NCBI RefSeq assembly: GCF_901411515.1
Contig: NZ_CABDUX010000001.1
Span: 1,302,001-1,366,000, forward strand
Direction: 5' to 3'
DNA from: Raoultibacter phocaeensis
Lineage (GTDB): Bacteria; Actinomycetota; Coriobacteriia; Coriobacteriales; Eggerthellaceae
Length of the DNA: 64,000 nt
The translations under genes and the position numbers were made by a program. Each line of letters starts with the position of its first letter. Position 1 is the stretch's first letter. Below, in pieces: positions 1-9,056 of this stretch. A model generated the notes under the pieces. That model had not been told where the DNA came from. It searched no databases and worked only from the letters and a program-made list of their open reading frames with translations.

Positions 1-54
1 GCAACAACGAACGGCGAGCTGTTTTCGATAATCGGCTCGACTACGAAATGCGGC

Positions 55-80
55 GGGCTGTGCCGCGACTGGCACAGCCC
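55..80. terminator. Terminator-like hairpin at left edge
   Basis: A perfect 10-bp stem (GGGCTGTGCC, 55-64, pairing with 71-80) encloses a 6-nt loop. No T-run follows, so it may be the terminator of a gene left of the window or only a stable hairpin. Confidence 0.4.
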
Positions 81-158
81 GTGCGCAGGCGGTAGGGCTC
101 GCGCTCCCATGCAACTCGTAGCAAGTGGTGCGATCTGCGACAACCGAGGAGGCCCAAT

Positions 159-791
159 ATGGCTGAAGCGAACAACGAATCGACCGTGTTCGAAATCGCA
201 TACGGTACCGAGGGTACGGTCGACCGCGATGTTGATCTGTTCGAGACGTTTTATGCGGGGTACTTCAAAGAGAAAGCCTTAGCCCGGCTGGTTGCGCGGG
301 CTCGGTCGCGAAACCGCATCTTGTTTCTAGCGCTTTGCATCGGCGGTGTGCTGCTCGCTATCCCTATGGCGATCAACGCGTCATCGATATTCGCGGTAAT
401 CCTTCTTGCCATGGGGATCGCGCTGTTTGGCATCGGATTGTATTTCGCCTATCGTATGGTTACGGCAGAGCGGTACTGCAAAGAGCACTTCGGACGGCTT
501 TTGGACAACGAATTCGCGGCGACCCGATCGGTGACGAAGCGGGTGTTCGACGTGCGTTTCACGGAACAGAGCGTGACGGTTCAGTTCGGTTCGCAGACTT
601 CGATCAAGCAGACGCGCAGTAAGCGCTACGAAGATATCGCCGGCGTGTACGTGACCGATGAGCTTGTATTCATTGAGGGTCTGACCTGGCTTGCGCGATT
701 CCAACTCGATGAGCGCACATTCGAAACGATGGCTGCTTTGTTGCAGGAACGGTGCAGGGAACGCTTTCATGATTGGACCGAGCGAGGGTAA
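159..791 (+). CDS. Small two-helix membrane protein, YcxB-like
   Basis: The product is 210 residues. Two adjacent hydrophobic helices (about residues 54-74 and 77-99) form a membrane hairpin between a charged N-terminal segment and a soluble C-terminal half of beta character. This layout, with the second half reading ..KQTRSKRYEDIAGVYVTDELVFI.., resembles YcxB-like proteins, whose function is not established. The start is supported by GAGGAGG eight bases upstream. It stands alone: an outside gene's hairpin precedes it and a 480-bp gap with a long palindrome follows. The family guess is by eye and is weaker than the claim that this is a real membrane protein gene. Confidence 0.75.
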   Translation: MAEANNESTVFEIAYGTEGTVDRDVDLFETFYAGYFKEKALARLVARARSRNRILFLALCIGGVLLAIPMAINASSIFAVILLAMGIALFGIGLYFAYRMVTAERYCKEHFGRLLDNEFAATRSVTKRVFDVRFTEQSVTVQFGSQTSIKQTRSKRYEDIAGVYVTDELVFIEGLTWLARFQLDERTFETMAALLQERCRERFHDWTERG

Positions 792-912
792 AGCGCTTCG
801 AGCACGTGAAGGCCGGGGTTGCGGCGCTTTCGTTCCATAAGCCCCGAAACGACAAGACGGCTTCCCGTTCTTTCAGGATGCTTACCGTGTGTCGATTCGG
901 ATCCAGACACAA

Positions 913-1127
913 CTCCGTGCACGGAAAACGGGTCGGTTCTGGCCAATTGTCTCGTCTGTCCCACAAAAAGGGCCGCAAAGAGCTCCTCGTGCAGGCCATC
1001 GCGTCGCACCGAAATCCATACGGCCTGATCAGGAGCGAGCTGCGCTTTAGACGTTTCGGCTACGGAGGAAGAACCGTGGGACAGACGAGACAATTGGCCA
1101 GAATGAGGCTCGTTTACGTGCACGGCA
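913..1127. repeat. Long imperfect palindrome P1
   Basis: A perfect 28-bp inverted repeat (937-964 against 1076-1103) lies inside a longer imperfect one. Outside it, 913-930 pairs with 1110-1127 around a shared CCGTGCACG. Inside it, 972-995 pairs imperfectly with 1021-1048. It fills most of the 482-bp gap (792-1273) upstream of the cyclodeaminase-like gene, in which I see no convincing gene. It could be a structured leader RNA or a non-autonomous palindromic repeat. Confidence 0.85.
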
Positions 1128-1273
1128 GCCGGCAGGTCGATGACAGCCGCCATCACCCAGAATCATGCGTTGGAAAACCTCGCGGTAGAGAAAGCGATGC
1201 GACATGGTACCATCGTATGCAACAGTGCGTTTCGCGAGTTGCGCAATGGCTCGCCACCGAGGAAAGGCCCAGA

Positions 1274-2500
1274 ATGTCGGAGCAACGATTGCACGAAGAT
1301 GTCACCGCCGAAGGGCATCTGATCGATTCGAACATCCTCTCAAGTATCATGAACGGCATCGTCGAATTGGACGGGACGTTCGAGGTGCTTTCGCTCAGCA
1401 TCGGCAAGGGAAACGAAAACCCCTCCACGCTGACCATGCGCGTGTTCGGGCGCACGAAAGAGCACCTTTCCGAAATACTTCGAACCATCCACGAATTCGG
1501 CGTCGTGCCGCTCCATCTCGAGGACGTGCAGCTCGAACCGGCACCGGCTGACGGCGTGTTTCCCGAGGATTTTTACTCCACCACCAATCTTGAAACCTAT
1601 ATTCGTCTCGGGGGCCAATGGCTGCGCGTTACGGGAACCGAAATGGATTTGGGCGTGCGGGTGGACGAGGTGACGCAGACCGCGTGCGGCGTGCCGATCT
1701 CCGATGTGCGTGCGGGCGATCTGTTTGTGGTCGGGCAAAAGGGCCTGCGTGTGATCACGCAGGAGCGCGCCCGCGAAAAGACGGAGTTCGAGTTCATGAA
1801 CTCCACTGTGAGCAGCGAAAAGCCGAAATCCCAGATTGTGAAGCAGATTGCTTCGATCATCCGCGAAGTCCACGACGACGGTAGAAAGACCATCGCCGTT
1901 GCGGGACCTGCGGTCGTGCATACCGGAGCTGCCGAGCATCTGGCGCGTATTGTGGAGGCGGGCTACGTGAGCGTACTGTTCGGAGGCAATGCGGTTGCCA
2001 CCCACGACATCGAGGTCGCGCTGTACGGAACATCGCTCGGCATCGATATGCAAAGCGGAGTCGCCGTGCCGGGCGGAAACGAACACCATCTGCGCGCTAT
2101 CAACCAGATCAGGGCTGCGGGAAGCATCGCCGATGCGGTGGAGCGCGGCATCCTTACAAGCGGCCTTATGTACACGCTCGTCAAATCGGGAACGCCCTAT
2201 ATCCTTGCGGGCTCCATCCGCGACGACGGCCCGTTGCCCGACGTGATCACCGATGTGATCGAAGCTCAGCAGGCCATGCGCGCATGGTGCCAGGAGGCGG
2301 GGGCGTGCATCATGCTTTCGACCATGCTCCATTCCATCGCAGTCGGCAACATGCTTCCCGCTTCGGTAACCACCGTGTGCGTGGACATCAACCCGGCCGC
2401 CGTGACCAAGCTTGGAGACCGCGGCAGCATGCAGACGATCGGCATTGTGACCGATGTCGGGTTGTTCTTACAGCTTCTGGCTGACGAGCTGGGGTGCTAA
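1274..2500 (+). CDS. LOR/SDH-domain protein, probable ornithine cyclodeaminase
   Basis: The product is 408 residues. The N-terminal stretch (EGHLIDSNILSSIMNGIVE, then a ferredoxin-like fold to about residue 110) matches the LOR/SDH bifunctional-enzyme conserved domain. The C-terminal part has a glycine-rich segment (FGGNAVATHDIEVAL) typical of the TIGR00300-type proteins. Archaeal members of that family convert ornithine to proline and ammonia with NAD, and cyanobacterial relatives are fused to arginine dihydrolase. Here the cyclodeaminase-type part stands alone. The start follows AGGAAAG by seven bases. The frame is open further upstream, but that stretch crosses palindrome P1 and has no ribosome site. 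Family assignment is fairly sure. The exact reaction is inferred. Confidence 0.8.
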   Translation: MSEQRLHEDVTAEGHLIDSNILSSIMNGIVELDGTFEVLSLSIGKGNENPSTLTMRVFGRTKEHLSEILRTIHEFGVVPLHLEDVQLEPAPADGVFPEDFYSTTNLETYIRLGGQWLRVTGTEMDLGVRVDEVTQTACGVPISDVRAGDLFVVGQKGLRVITQERAREKTEFEFMNSTVSSEKPKSQIVKQIASIIREVHDDGRKTIAVAGPAVVHTGAAEHLARIVEAGYVSVLFGGNAVATHDIEVALYGTSLGIDMQSGVAVPGGNEHHLRAINQIRAAGSIADAVERGILTSGLMYTLVKSGTPYILAGSIRDDGPLPDVITDVIEAQQAMRAWCQEAGACIMLSTMLHSIAVGNMLPASVTTVCVDINPAAVTKLGDRGSMQTIGIVTDVGLFLQLLADELGC

Positions 2501-2640
2501 GGCCGGTCGCGGCAAGGATATCGAGAAGCCCGCTGTACATGCGATTTCGTGTGCACGTACGGTCTTGCGTGCGCGAGTCGGGCAGCGTGAGCGTCTGATC
2601 GCTTGGGCGCACACGCATGGCGCAAATTCGAACCCATTCC

Positions 2641-4098
2641 CTATTCCCCGAACAGCTTATACACATCCTCTTTCGAGTGCACGCCGAGTTTCGCGTAGAG
2701 ATGGCGTGCGTGGGTCTTTACGGTGTTCTGTGATAAGAACAACTGCTGCTCAATTTCGACGCGGCTCTTGCCTTGGGCGATGAGGCCGAGGATCTCGGCT
2801 TCGCGAGCGGTGAGCCCGTATTCCTCGCTCAGCTGCTCGCAGCGCACGATCAGGCGCTCGCGCTTGCCGGGAACGTGCACGCTGTCTTTGAGGCTGATGC
2901 CCGATGCGCCCCAATCGGCGTTCACCGAGCGTTCGCTTGTCCAGATGAGCGTGCATACAAGAATCATCACGATGCCCACGATGGCGACGGCGAACAGAAA
3001 CGAGTCGTTCGTGAGCAGTTCGGTCTGCTGCACCCATCGGCGAACCGCAACGCCCACGAACAGCGCACCTTCGCTCGCGGCCCGCGCGATAGCGAACAGG
3101 CGCAAGCTCGGCACCTCGAAGCGATACGAGATGTTCGCAAGCATGAGTAGCACGAAGAACGTGAACCACACGTAGGCGAGCTTGATGAGGAACGAGACCG
3201 CGAACGCCCACACGGGGCCCGCGAAGGGCACGAGCGCAAATGCGACGATGCTCACGGGAAGCACGGTTTTTGCCAGAAACCGCACATCGCAACGGTTTTT
3301 TCGAACGAACACCATGATGAGGATCACGACGCCTGCAAGCCCCGTTGCGGCAACGCGGTGTATGGCACCGGTTCCGTCTGCATTCGTGAGCAATGATCCG
3401 GCAAGTCCCGAAGCGAGACCGGCGAACGCCATGAGGGCAACGAGTTTCCAGGGAACAGGGAAGCGCACCCCGTTCGGCTTCTCGTGCTCCGCGGGGACGA
3501 TTTTCAAGCTGAGCGTTACGCAGACGAACGATCCGAGGGGGAGAAGCGAGGTCGCGATGATCGCATACGGTTCGGTCATCGTAGAGATGAGAAACGAGAC
3601 GACGGCGGCGGCGATGCACGAGAGCGATCCGTACACAATCGTCTGCATCGTGCCCATCTGGCAGTACGTTTCGGCCCACAGGCAAAAGAGCAGCGCTCCG
3701 CCGATGGCGGTAACAAAGGAAACGGCGGCTACGGCCGATTCGGGCGCGTGGCCCGGTATGAGCGCGAGCCCGACGATGACGGTTCCGATGGCCGTGACGG
3801 CAACCAGGGCAGCATTGATCCGGAAATGCCGGCTGATCGGCCCGATGCGCGAAGCGGCGATGGCGAGCACGAGAAAGGTTGCTATGTCGCCGAATCGCAT
3901 GCTCGTATCGAACGTAGCGCGTAAGGAGGGCGCATCGACGCTACCGGGAAAGATGCTTACGACATGGGTGCAGCAGAGCCACGCGATGAAGACTCCCATT
4001 CCGAGGAAACGGAGCGGTACAAGGGCGTACGGGAAGCTTTGGTCTTCCGCGAAAGATCCTTCCGCTGCAAGCGTTTTTGACACCTCGTTGGAATCCAC
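2641..4098 (-). CDS. Membrane-bound LuxR-type transcription regulator
   Basis: The product is 485 residues. About the first 390 are a series of hydrophobic helices (roughly twelve), then a LuxR/GerE helix-turn-helix ends the protein (YGLTAREAEILGLIAQG..SQNTVKTHARHLYAKLGV). Such membrane-sensor LuxR proteins are abundant in Eggerthellaceae, often next to the reductase they control. This one is divergent from the flavin reductase at 4377, with 278 bp between starts. I chose the GTG start at 4098 because GGAAAGGACG sits seven bases upstream and a TACAAT -10-like box lies just beyond. An ATG 33 bases further upstream has no ribosome site. The ligand is unknown and control of the neighbouring reductase is inferred. 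Confidence 0.88.
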   Translation of the reverse strand: MDSNEVSKTLAAEGSFAEDQSFPYALVPLRFLGMGVFIAWLCCTHVVSIFPGSVDAPSLRATFDTSMRFGDIATFLVLAIAASRIGPISRHFRINAALVAVTAIGTVIVGLALIPGHAPESAVAAVSFVTAIGGALLFCLWAETYCQMGTMQTIVYGSLSCIAAAVVSFLISTMTEPYAIIATSLLPLGSFVCVTLSLKIVPAEHEKPNGVRFPVPWKLVALMAFAGLASGLAGSLLTNADGTGAIHRVAATGLAGVVILIMVFVRKNRCDVRFLAKTVLPVSIVAFALVPFAGPVWAFAVSFLIKLAYVWFTFFVLLMLANISYRFEVPSLRLFAIARAASEGALFVGVAVRRWVQQTELLTNDSFLFAVAIVGIVMILVCTLIWTSERSVNADWGASGISLKDSVHVPGKRERLIVRCEQLSEEYGLTAREAEILGLIAQGKSRVEIEQQLFLSQNTVKTHARHLYAKLGVHSKEDVYKLFGE

Positions 4099-4216
4099 GC
4101 CCGTCCTTTCCGGAATCGATGACCGCTTCATTGTACCGCATCGTCCGGCGCGTATCGCAGGACGATGCAGACAGTCGGACTTAAGCGAAGAGCGACCCAC
4201 TGATCAGGCGCGATAC

Positions 4217-4250
4217 GGGGTGAACGCAGGGGTGAGTTGCAAATCACCCC
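4217..4250. promoter_or_regulatory. GGGGTGA repeats in divergent promoter region
   Basis: GGGGTGA occurs at 4217-4223 and 4229-4235. The second copy pairs with TCACCCC at 4244-4250 across an 8-nt centre. The cluster lies between the divergent regulator and reductase genes, so it is a candidate operator for the LuxR-type protein. Confidence 0.45.
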
Positions 4251-4376
4251 CGAGGCGGCACGTTCACCCGCGACAAAGCGACTCGCTCGGTGCACGATGG
4301 CGGTGCGTCGAAAGCACGGCGCACATCGCCCGGCACCGCTGGGCGATTCGATGGGAATCCTTCAGGAGGGATCGAC

Positions 4377-6026
4377 ATGACCAAAGAAACCAAAGGTTTA
4401 ACGCGCAGGAACTTCTTGGCGATCGGCTCGATGGCCGCTTTGGCGGGCACGGCCGCACTCGCAGGATGCGCTCCGAGCGCTTCTTCGTCGGAGGGCAAGG
4501 CTGATGCCGACGAGCCGACCGACGCTGCAGCTATGGCGACGGCCGACGAAACGAAAGAATGCGACATCGCGATCGTCGGTGCGGGCGGCGCTGGCCTCTG
4601 GGCTGCCGTCGAGGCGGTCCGTGCGGGCAAGAGCGTCATCGTGATCGAGAAGGGCGGCAATGTGGGCGTGGCGAACGGTTCGCTCGCAGGTGGCCCGTTC
4701 ATGGTGGGTTCGAAGCTGCAGCAGGAGGCCGGCGTCGAGTTCACCGTCGAGGAAGCTTTCAACCACATCATGGAGTACGGCCACTGGGCCACGAACGCGG
4801 CAGCCATCAAGCGCGCTGTCGAACTCTCGGGCGAAACGGTCGATCAGTTCACCGACGATTTCGGCGTCCCGACGGGGCTGCGTCCCGATAACTACGGTGC
4901 AGGCCATGCATCGGTTCGTGCGAACTTCCAGGGCGACACTGAAGCTCAGGTGCGCGGCGAAGAGCGCATGAAGCCGCTTCAGGAGTTCGTCGAGGGCAAC
5001 GGCGGCGAATTCCTCTTCGATACCGCTGGCAAGCGCCTCATCATGGAAAACGGCGTATGCACGGGCGTGCAGTGCGAACAGGGCAAGACAGTCGTCGACG
5101 TGAAGGCGAAGGCCGTCATCGTGGCAACGGGCGGCTTCCTCGGCAACACCGACATGATGCTCGAGCACTTCGGCACCTTCGTAAACCCGCTTGGCAACGT
5201 GCTTTCGGTGGGCGAGGGCATCGACATGGTAAAGGCCGCAGGCGGCCAGCTTTCCACCCAATGGGGCATCGCGGGCAACGAGTTCACGGGCTCCAACCAG
5301 AAGGCCGACGGGCTTTACGAGCGCGGCAACGCAGCGTTCACCATCGGCATCTACGGCACCCTTCTGGTGAACAACCAAGGCCGTCGCTTCTCGAACGAGG
5401 GCAAGTTCGCAAACCTGCCGCTCGCACTCGGCGGAGCGATCTCTCTGGTGGGCGGTCAGTATTATGCAGTCGTTGACCAGGCGTACGTCGACGGGCTGAA
5501 TGCGGGTACCGATGCGTGGACGCTCTGCGGCTCCGACGAAGTGAACTGGCGTACCGGCATGATGACGCTTAAAGACAAGCCGCTCGAGAACGTGCAGGAG
5601 AACATGGATGCTGCCGTCGAAGCGGGCTGGGCGTTCAAGGCCGATACGGTCGAAGAGCTCGCCGAGGCAATCGGCGCCCCCGAGCTCGTCGATACCCTGG
5701 AAACGTACAACGGGTACTGCGATGCTGGCAAAGACGAGCAGTTCTACAAGCCTGCGTGCTTCCTCCAACCCGTGGCGACTGGTCCGTTTTACGCGCTGCA
5801 GTACGAGCCGAGCGCGTGGGTGACCATCGGTGGCATCCGCACGAACGACCGTCTTCAGGCAATCGACGCCGAAGGCATGCCGATCACGGGCCTCTACGTG
5901 GCGGGAGCCGATAACGGTACGCTCATGAGCGCTCCGTACTGCGATTACGAAGGCTACTCGCTCATGTGCGCCTACAGCGGCGGACGCATGGCGGGCATGT
6001 ACGCCGTCGAGGAGATCGACGCCTAG
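4377..6026 (+). CDS. Secreted FAD reductase, Tat lipoprotein (fumarate/urocanate reductase type)
   Basis: The product is 549 residues. It begins with a twin-arginine signal (LTRRNFL, residues 8-14) and a lipobox ending at Cys31 (LAGC), so it is exported folded and probably lipid-anchored outside the membrane. The FAD-binding dinucleotide motif is IAIVGAGGAG (64-73), and the rest follows the FAD_binding_2/flavocytochrome c flavoprotein fold, including GRRFSNEG and a C-terminal GGIRTND segment. It has no FMN-binding or heme domain, so electrons must come from separate proteins. Relatives reduce the double bonds of fumarate, urocanate, cinnamates or host and drug compounds. The substrate cannot be read from sequence. 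The start has AGGAGGG seven bases upstream. Confidence 0.9.
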   Translation: MTKETKGLTRRNFLAIGSMAALAGTAALAGCAPSASSSEGKADADEPTDAAAMATADETKECDIAIVGAGGAGLWAAVEAVRAGKSVIVIEKGGNVGVANGSLAGGPFMVGSKLQQEAGVEFTVEEAFNHIMEYGHWATNAAAIKRAVELSGETVDQFTDDFGVPTGLRPDNYGAGHASVRANFQGDTEAQVRGEERMKPLQEFVEGNGGEFLFDTAGKRLIMENGVCTGVQCEQGKTVVDVKAKAVIVATGGFLGNTDMMLEHFGTFVNPLGNVLSVGEGIDMVKAAGGQLSTQWGIAGNEFTGSNQKADGLYERGNAAFTIGIYGTLLVNNQGRRFSNEGKFANLPLALGGAISLVGGQYYAVVDQAYVDGLNAGTDAWTLCGSDEVNWRTGMMTLKDKPLENVQENMDAAVEAGWAFKADTVEELAEAIGAPELVDTLETYNGYCDAGKDEQFYKPACFLQPVATGPFYALQYEPSAWVTIGGIRTNDRLQAIDAEGMPITGLYVAGADNGTLMSAPYCDYEGYSLMCAYSGGRMAGMYAVEEIDA

Positions 6027-6095
6027 TTCTCAGCTTTCCCGACGAAGCGCAGACAACCTCCTCCCTCCCTCTTGTCGCGCGCTTCCTGGTTATAT

Positions 6096-6130
6096 CCGCC
6101 CGACAGCTCCGGCTGCCGGGCGGTTTTGTG
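6096..6130 (+). terminator. Rho-independent terminator of flavin reductase gene
   Basis: An 11-bp stem with one mismatch (CCGCCCGACAG, 6096-6106, with 6113-6123), a 6-nt loop and a TTTT run end the transcript from the gene at 4377. Confidence 0.85.
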
Positions 6131-6229
6131 TGTCCGAGTTCTGCATCCGGCGTACTCGATTATTTCAGATGGTACGGACGGTAAGATGCATGTGGGCGTC
6201 AGGTATTGTATGTAAATTTCTCAGACTCA

Positions 6230-6247
6230 ATCTGATAATAATCAGAT
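6230..6247. promoter_or_regulatory. Palindromic operator of toxin-antitoxin operon
   Basis: ATCTGAT-AATA-ATCAGAT is a perfect 7-bp inverted repeat just upstream of a TACAAT box (6255-6260) and the antitoxin gene. Phd/YefM antitoxins repress their own operons through such palindromes, so it is the likely autoregulatory site. Confidence 0.7.
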
Positions 6248-6288
6248 ATTGTACTACAATGAAAACACGAAGAGAGAAAGGATCTGCG

Positions 6289-6564
6289 ATGCCATTGACA
6301 AGGACCGCAACCGACCTGCAGCGAAACATGGGAGAAGTGTCTGCCGTCTGCCACGAGACCGGCGAGCCGGTGTACCTTACCAAGAACGGGGTTGCCGACC
6401 TCGTGATAATGGATGCCGCGGCGTTTGAGGCCGCTATGGATCTGAGGGATCTCGTCTACGAGCGGGAGATGCGCACTCTGTCCGGCATCATGCAGGGGCG
6501 CGATGAGATTCGCCGCGGACTCGGCAGACCTTATCGGGAGATTCGTCGGGAGATGGGTTTGTGA
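6289..6564 (+). CDS. Phd/YefM-family antitoxin
   Basis: The product is 91 residues. The N-terminus (QRNMGEVSAVCHETGEPVYLTKNGVADLVIMDAAAFEA, given here only as landmarks) has the standard Phd/YefM DNA-binding core with its ITKNG-like turn and VIM strand. The C-terminal helix would wrap the toxin. I chose the ATG at 6289 because AGAAAGGA precedes it. An in-frame ATG at 6259 has none. It overlaps the toxin gene by four bases (GTGA), so the two are translationally coupled. It should neutralise the toxin and repress the operon through the palindrome at 6230. Confidence 0.88.
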   Translation: MPLTRTATDLQRNMGEVSAVCHETGEPVYLTKNGVADLVIMDAAAFEAAMDLRDLVYEREMRTLSGIMQGRDEIRRGLGRPYREIRREMGL

Positions 6565-6890
6565 GGGAGGAAGAGGCGCCTGCCAACGATGACGAGGTGG
6601 CCTACGAAGTCGTCCTGTCTCCAGTCGCCGAACAAGTGATGTGGGATGTGAGATCCCGTGCCGACAGAAAGCGAATCGATGGAGTGCTGAGCGTGCTTGA
6701 TACCGTGCCCGATATCGGCAGAGGTTACGATCCTCTGTACGAGGCCGCGATGCCGCCTAAGGACGTGATGGTTGCCTATGCTGGACATTTCAGCATCTAC
6801 TACGAGGTGTTGGAAGAAGAGCGAATCGTGTATGTATACTACATCGAGGACCAACGGCGCGACCCGATGGCGAGATTCGGCCCAGCTTAG
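6561..6890 (+). CDS. RelE/ParE-type toxin
   Basis: The product is 109 residues and begins at a GTG that overlaps the antitoxin stop. It is predicted as a RelE/ParE-superfamily toxin from its size, its place after a Phd antitoxin, and the core pattern VVLSPVAEQVMWD..ADRKRIDGVL ending in FSIYYEVLEEERIVYVYYIED. RelE members cleave mRNA on the ribosome, while ParE members poison gyrase. The sequence alone does not separate them here. An N-terminal extension of about 13 acidic residues is unusual for the family. Confidence 0.8.
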   Translation: MREEEAPANDDEVAYEVVLSPVAEQVMWDVRSRADRKRIDGVLSVLDTVPDIGRGYDPLYEAAMPPKDVMVAYAGHFSIYYEVLEEERIVYVYYIEDQRRDPMARFGPA

Positions 6891-6991
6891 CCATTATCAA
6901 GCTAAAACAGGTGCATAAAACCTTCCGTTTACGAAGCGCGACGTGTTTTCTTGCCCGTGGTACCATTTCTCGAAACGAGGAAAGGTACACC

Positions 6992-8644
6992 ATGGCCACA
7001 TTCAAGGAGTTTCTGCGCGTTGCCGAGATAACAGTGAAGGACAAGACCTCGGGCAAACGCATGAAGGAGATACGCCACATTCTTCAGAAACATCGTGTCG
7101 CGTCGGGTCTGACGCCAGAAAAGGCCGTGGCCGTACTCGAGGATCTCGGGCCTACGTACGTAAAGATCGGCCAAATCGCCTCGAATCGCAGCGACCTTCT
7201 GCCGAAAGAATATTGCGATGCGTTCGAGAAACTCCGAGCCGATGTGCCGCCGATGCCCTTTACGACAGTGCTAGAGCGTATCGAAGCCTCGATTGATGCG
7301 CCGTGGCAAACGGTGTTTTCGGCCATCGAAGAAAAGCCACTCGGCTCTGCCTCGATTGCGCAAGTGCATAAAGCCGTGCTGCATGACGGCACGGTGGTTG
7401 CGGTCAAAGTGCGAAGGCCCGGCATCGCCCAGCAGATGGCCGAGGACATCATGCTCATGAAGCATCTGCTCGCCCTCGCGGAGTTTTCGAACATCGCTCC
7501 GGACAGCCTCGTGCTCACGGCGGACGACTTGGTGTCCGAATTGGAGCGGACTACGGCAGAAGAGGTCGACTTCACCACCGAACTCAACAACCTCAAGCGC
7601 TTCCACGATGAAATCCAAGACCAAGCCGGCGTGACGAGCCCGTTGCCGTTTCCCGCGTACAGCACCGATTCCATGCTGGTCATGGAGTACGTCACCGGAA
7701 CGCTGCTCGATGATAGAGAAGGTTTGATCGCGCAAGGCAAGGATCTTGCCGCCATCGGCAAGAAGATTGCGCAGAGTTACGTGACGCAGGTGATCGACGA
7801 TGGTTTCTTCCATGCCGATCCGCATCCCGGCAACATCATGATCAACGAGCGCGGGATCGTGTGGATCGATCTGGGGATGACGGGCTCACTCACCGCAAGC
7901 GAGCGCTCCATCGTGAACAAGGTCTTTCGCGGCGTTGCGGAAAACGACCCCTACGCGCTCAAGGATGCGCTTCTGAGCTTGGCGAAAGCCGACGGACCGG
8001 TCGATCACAGCATGCTTTTGGAGCAGATGAGCAGTATGCTTTCCAACTACACAGCGGTCGATTTGTCTGAGATCAACGTCGGTATGGCATTTGTCGACGT
8101 CATAGAGATACTCAGGTCGCAGAATCTTTCGCTGCCCTCGTCGTTTACGATGCTCGCACGCGGATTTCTCACGCTCGAAGGCGTGCTCGCTGAAATCGCG
8201 CCCTCCATAAGCGTGGTGGATATCGTATCGGCGCATGTAAAGAAGCAGATGCTCTCGTTTTCCTCTCTCGAAGGGAAGGCGAAAGACCTGTTCAAAAACA
8301 CGGCCGCGTCCGCAGAAGCCATGACTACTCTGCCAACGCAACTCTCGAACACGCTCGACATGCTCGACCGCGGTCAGCTCAAGTTATCCATGGACATGAA
8401 GCTGCCGCACGATGTGAAAGGCACGCTTTACCAGGTGGCGAGCTTGCTTGCCCTCTCACTCATATCGGCGGGATTGTTCGTAGGTTCGAGCATCGTGTGC
8501 ACCACCCCTATGCGGCCGCAGATATTTGATGTACCGCTTTTGGGTGCGCTTGGCTACCTTGGAGCCTTCGTGCTCGGCGTGTACGTGATCATCCGCGCCG
8601 TCACGATCCGCCATCAACAGGTGAACGATGAGAAGATCAAATAG
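6992..8644 (+). CDS. ABC1/UbiB-family atypical kinase, membrane-anchored
   Basis: The product is 550 residues. Diagnostic motifs are the KxGQ helix (YVKIGQIASNRSDLLP), the alanine-rich loop (GSASIAQVH) that replaces the P-loop, the catalytic DPHPGN segment and the metal-binding DLGMTG. Two C-terminal hydrophobic helices (about 488-510 and 520-540) anchor it in the membrane. UbiB/Coq8 proteins are ATPases that support isoprenoid quinone synthesis or lipid handling. In a menaquinone-based organism the role would be menaquinone or lipid related, which is inference. GAGGAAAGG precedes the ATG. It appears to be a single-gene transcript. Confidence 0.9.
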   Translation: MATFKEFLRVAEITVKDKTSGKRMKEIRHILQKHRVASGLTPEKAVAVLEDLGPTYVKIGQIASNRSDLLPKEYCDAFEKLRADVPPMPFTTVLERIEASIDAPWQTVFSAIEEKPLGSASIAQVHKAVLHDGTVVAVKVRRPGIAQQMAEDIMLMKHLLALAEFSNIAPDSLVLTADDLVSELERTTAEEVDFTTELNNLKRFHDEIQDQAGVTSPLPFPAYSTDSMLVMEYVTGTLLDDREGLIAQGKDLAAIGKKIAQSYVTQVIDDGFFHADPHPGNIMINERGIVWIDLGMTGSLTASERSIVNKVFRGVAENDPYALKDALLSLAKADGPVDHSMLLEQMSSMLSNYTAVDLSEINVGMAFVDVIEILRSQNLSLPSSFTMLARGFLTLEGVLAEIAPSISVVDIVSAHVKKQMLSFSSLEGKAKDLFKNTAASAEAMTTLPTQLSNTLDMLDRGQLKLSMDMKLPHDVKGTLYQVASLLALSLISAGLFVGSSIVCTTPMRPQIFDVPLLGALGYLGAFVLGVYVIIRAVTIRHQQVNDEKIK

Positions 8645-8697
8645 CGGACGCCGATAAGCGCACCCTGGCGATTCGGCGCACAAGCTCCGGCCATCTT

Positions 8698-8809
8698 GCA
8701 GGGGGCTGCTACGAACCTTAGCCAGTAGTCTCGCAGGGGCGTGCCGCGATCCTTAGGCAGCCACTCGCAGGGGCGTGCCGCGATCCTTAGGCAGCCACTC
8801 GCAGGGGCG
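8698..8809. repeat. 34-bp tandem repeat
   Basis: Two exact adjacent 34-bp units (8730-8763 and 8764-8797) are followed by a partial third and preceded by a degenerate copy. The core word is CGCAGGGGCGTGCCGCGATC. It lies downstream of the kinase gene and has no coding signal. Confidence 0.85.
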
Positions 8810-8837
8810 CGTCGCGTCCCTCCCAGTCCGTTCCCTG

Positions 8838-9056
8838 AGGTTTTGTCGGGAAACGACCCTCGGATGCAGGCGAACCGTCACTTTGCGACGCGAAGGCGCC
8901 CTCGGAAGCCCCCGTCGGAGCCGGATTGTTCGCCCCGGCAAACCGCGATCAGGCGATTTAGCGGCGCACAATGCCTCTCGGACTCCCGAGGCGCCGCCGA
9001 TATTTCGCAAAGCGACGGTTCGCCTGCACCGGAAGGCCGTTTTCGCGCAGAAAAGC
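8838..9056. repeat. Long imperfect palindrome P2
   Basis: The core arms 8865-8887 and 9006-9028 match at 22 of 23 positions (TGCAGGCGAACCGTC...). Weaker complementarity continues outward (TTTTGTCGGGAAACG against CGTTTTCGCGCAGAAAA) and inward (GGCGCC..CTCGGAAG against CTCCCGAGGCGCC). The result is a single rod of about 219 nt. It is the same kind of structure as P1 but a different sequence. Confidence 0.8.

Noticed and set aside
773-1273. An upstream extension of the ornithine-cyclodeaminase frame by 167 codons
   Set aside because: The extension crosses palindrome P1, has no ribosome site, and precedes the conserved N-terminus. ATG 1274 with AGGAAAG fits the family length.
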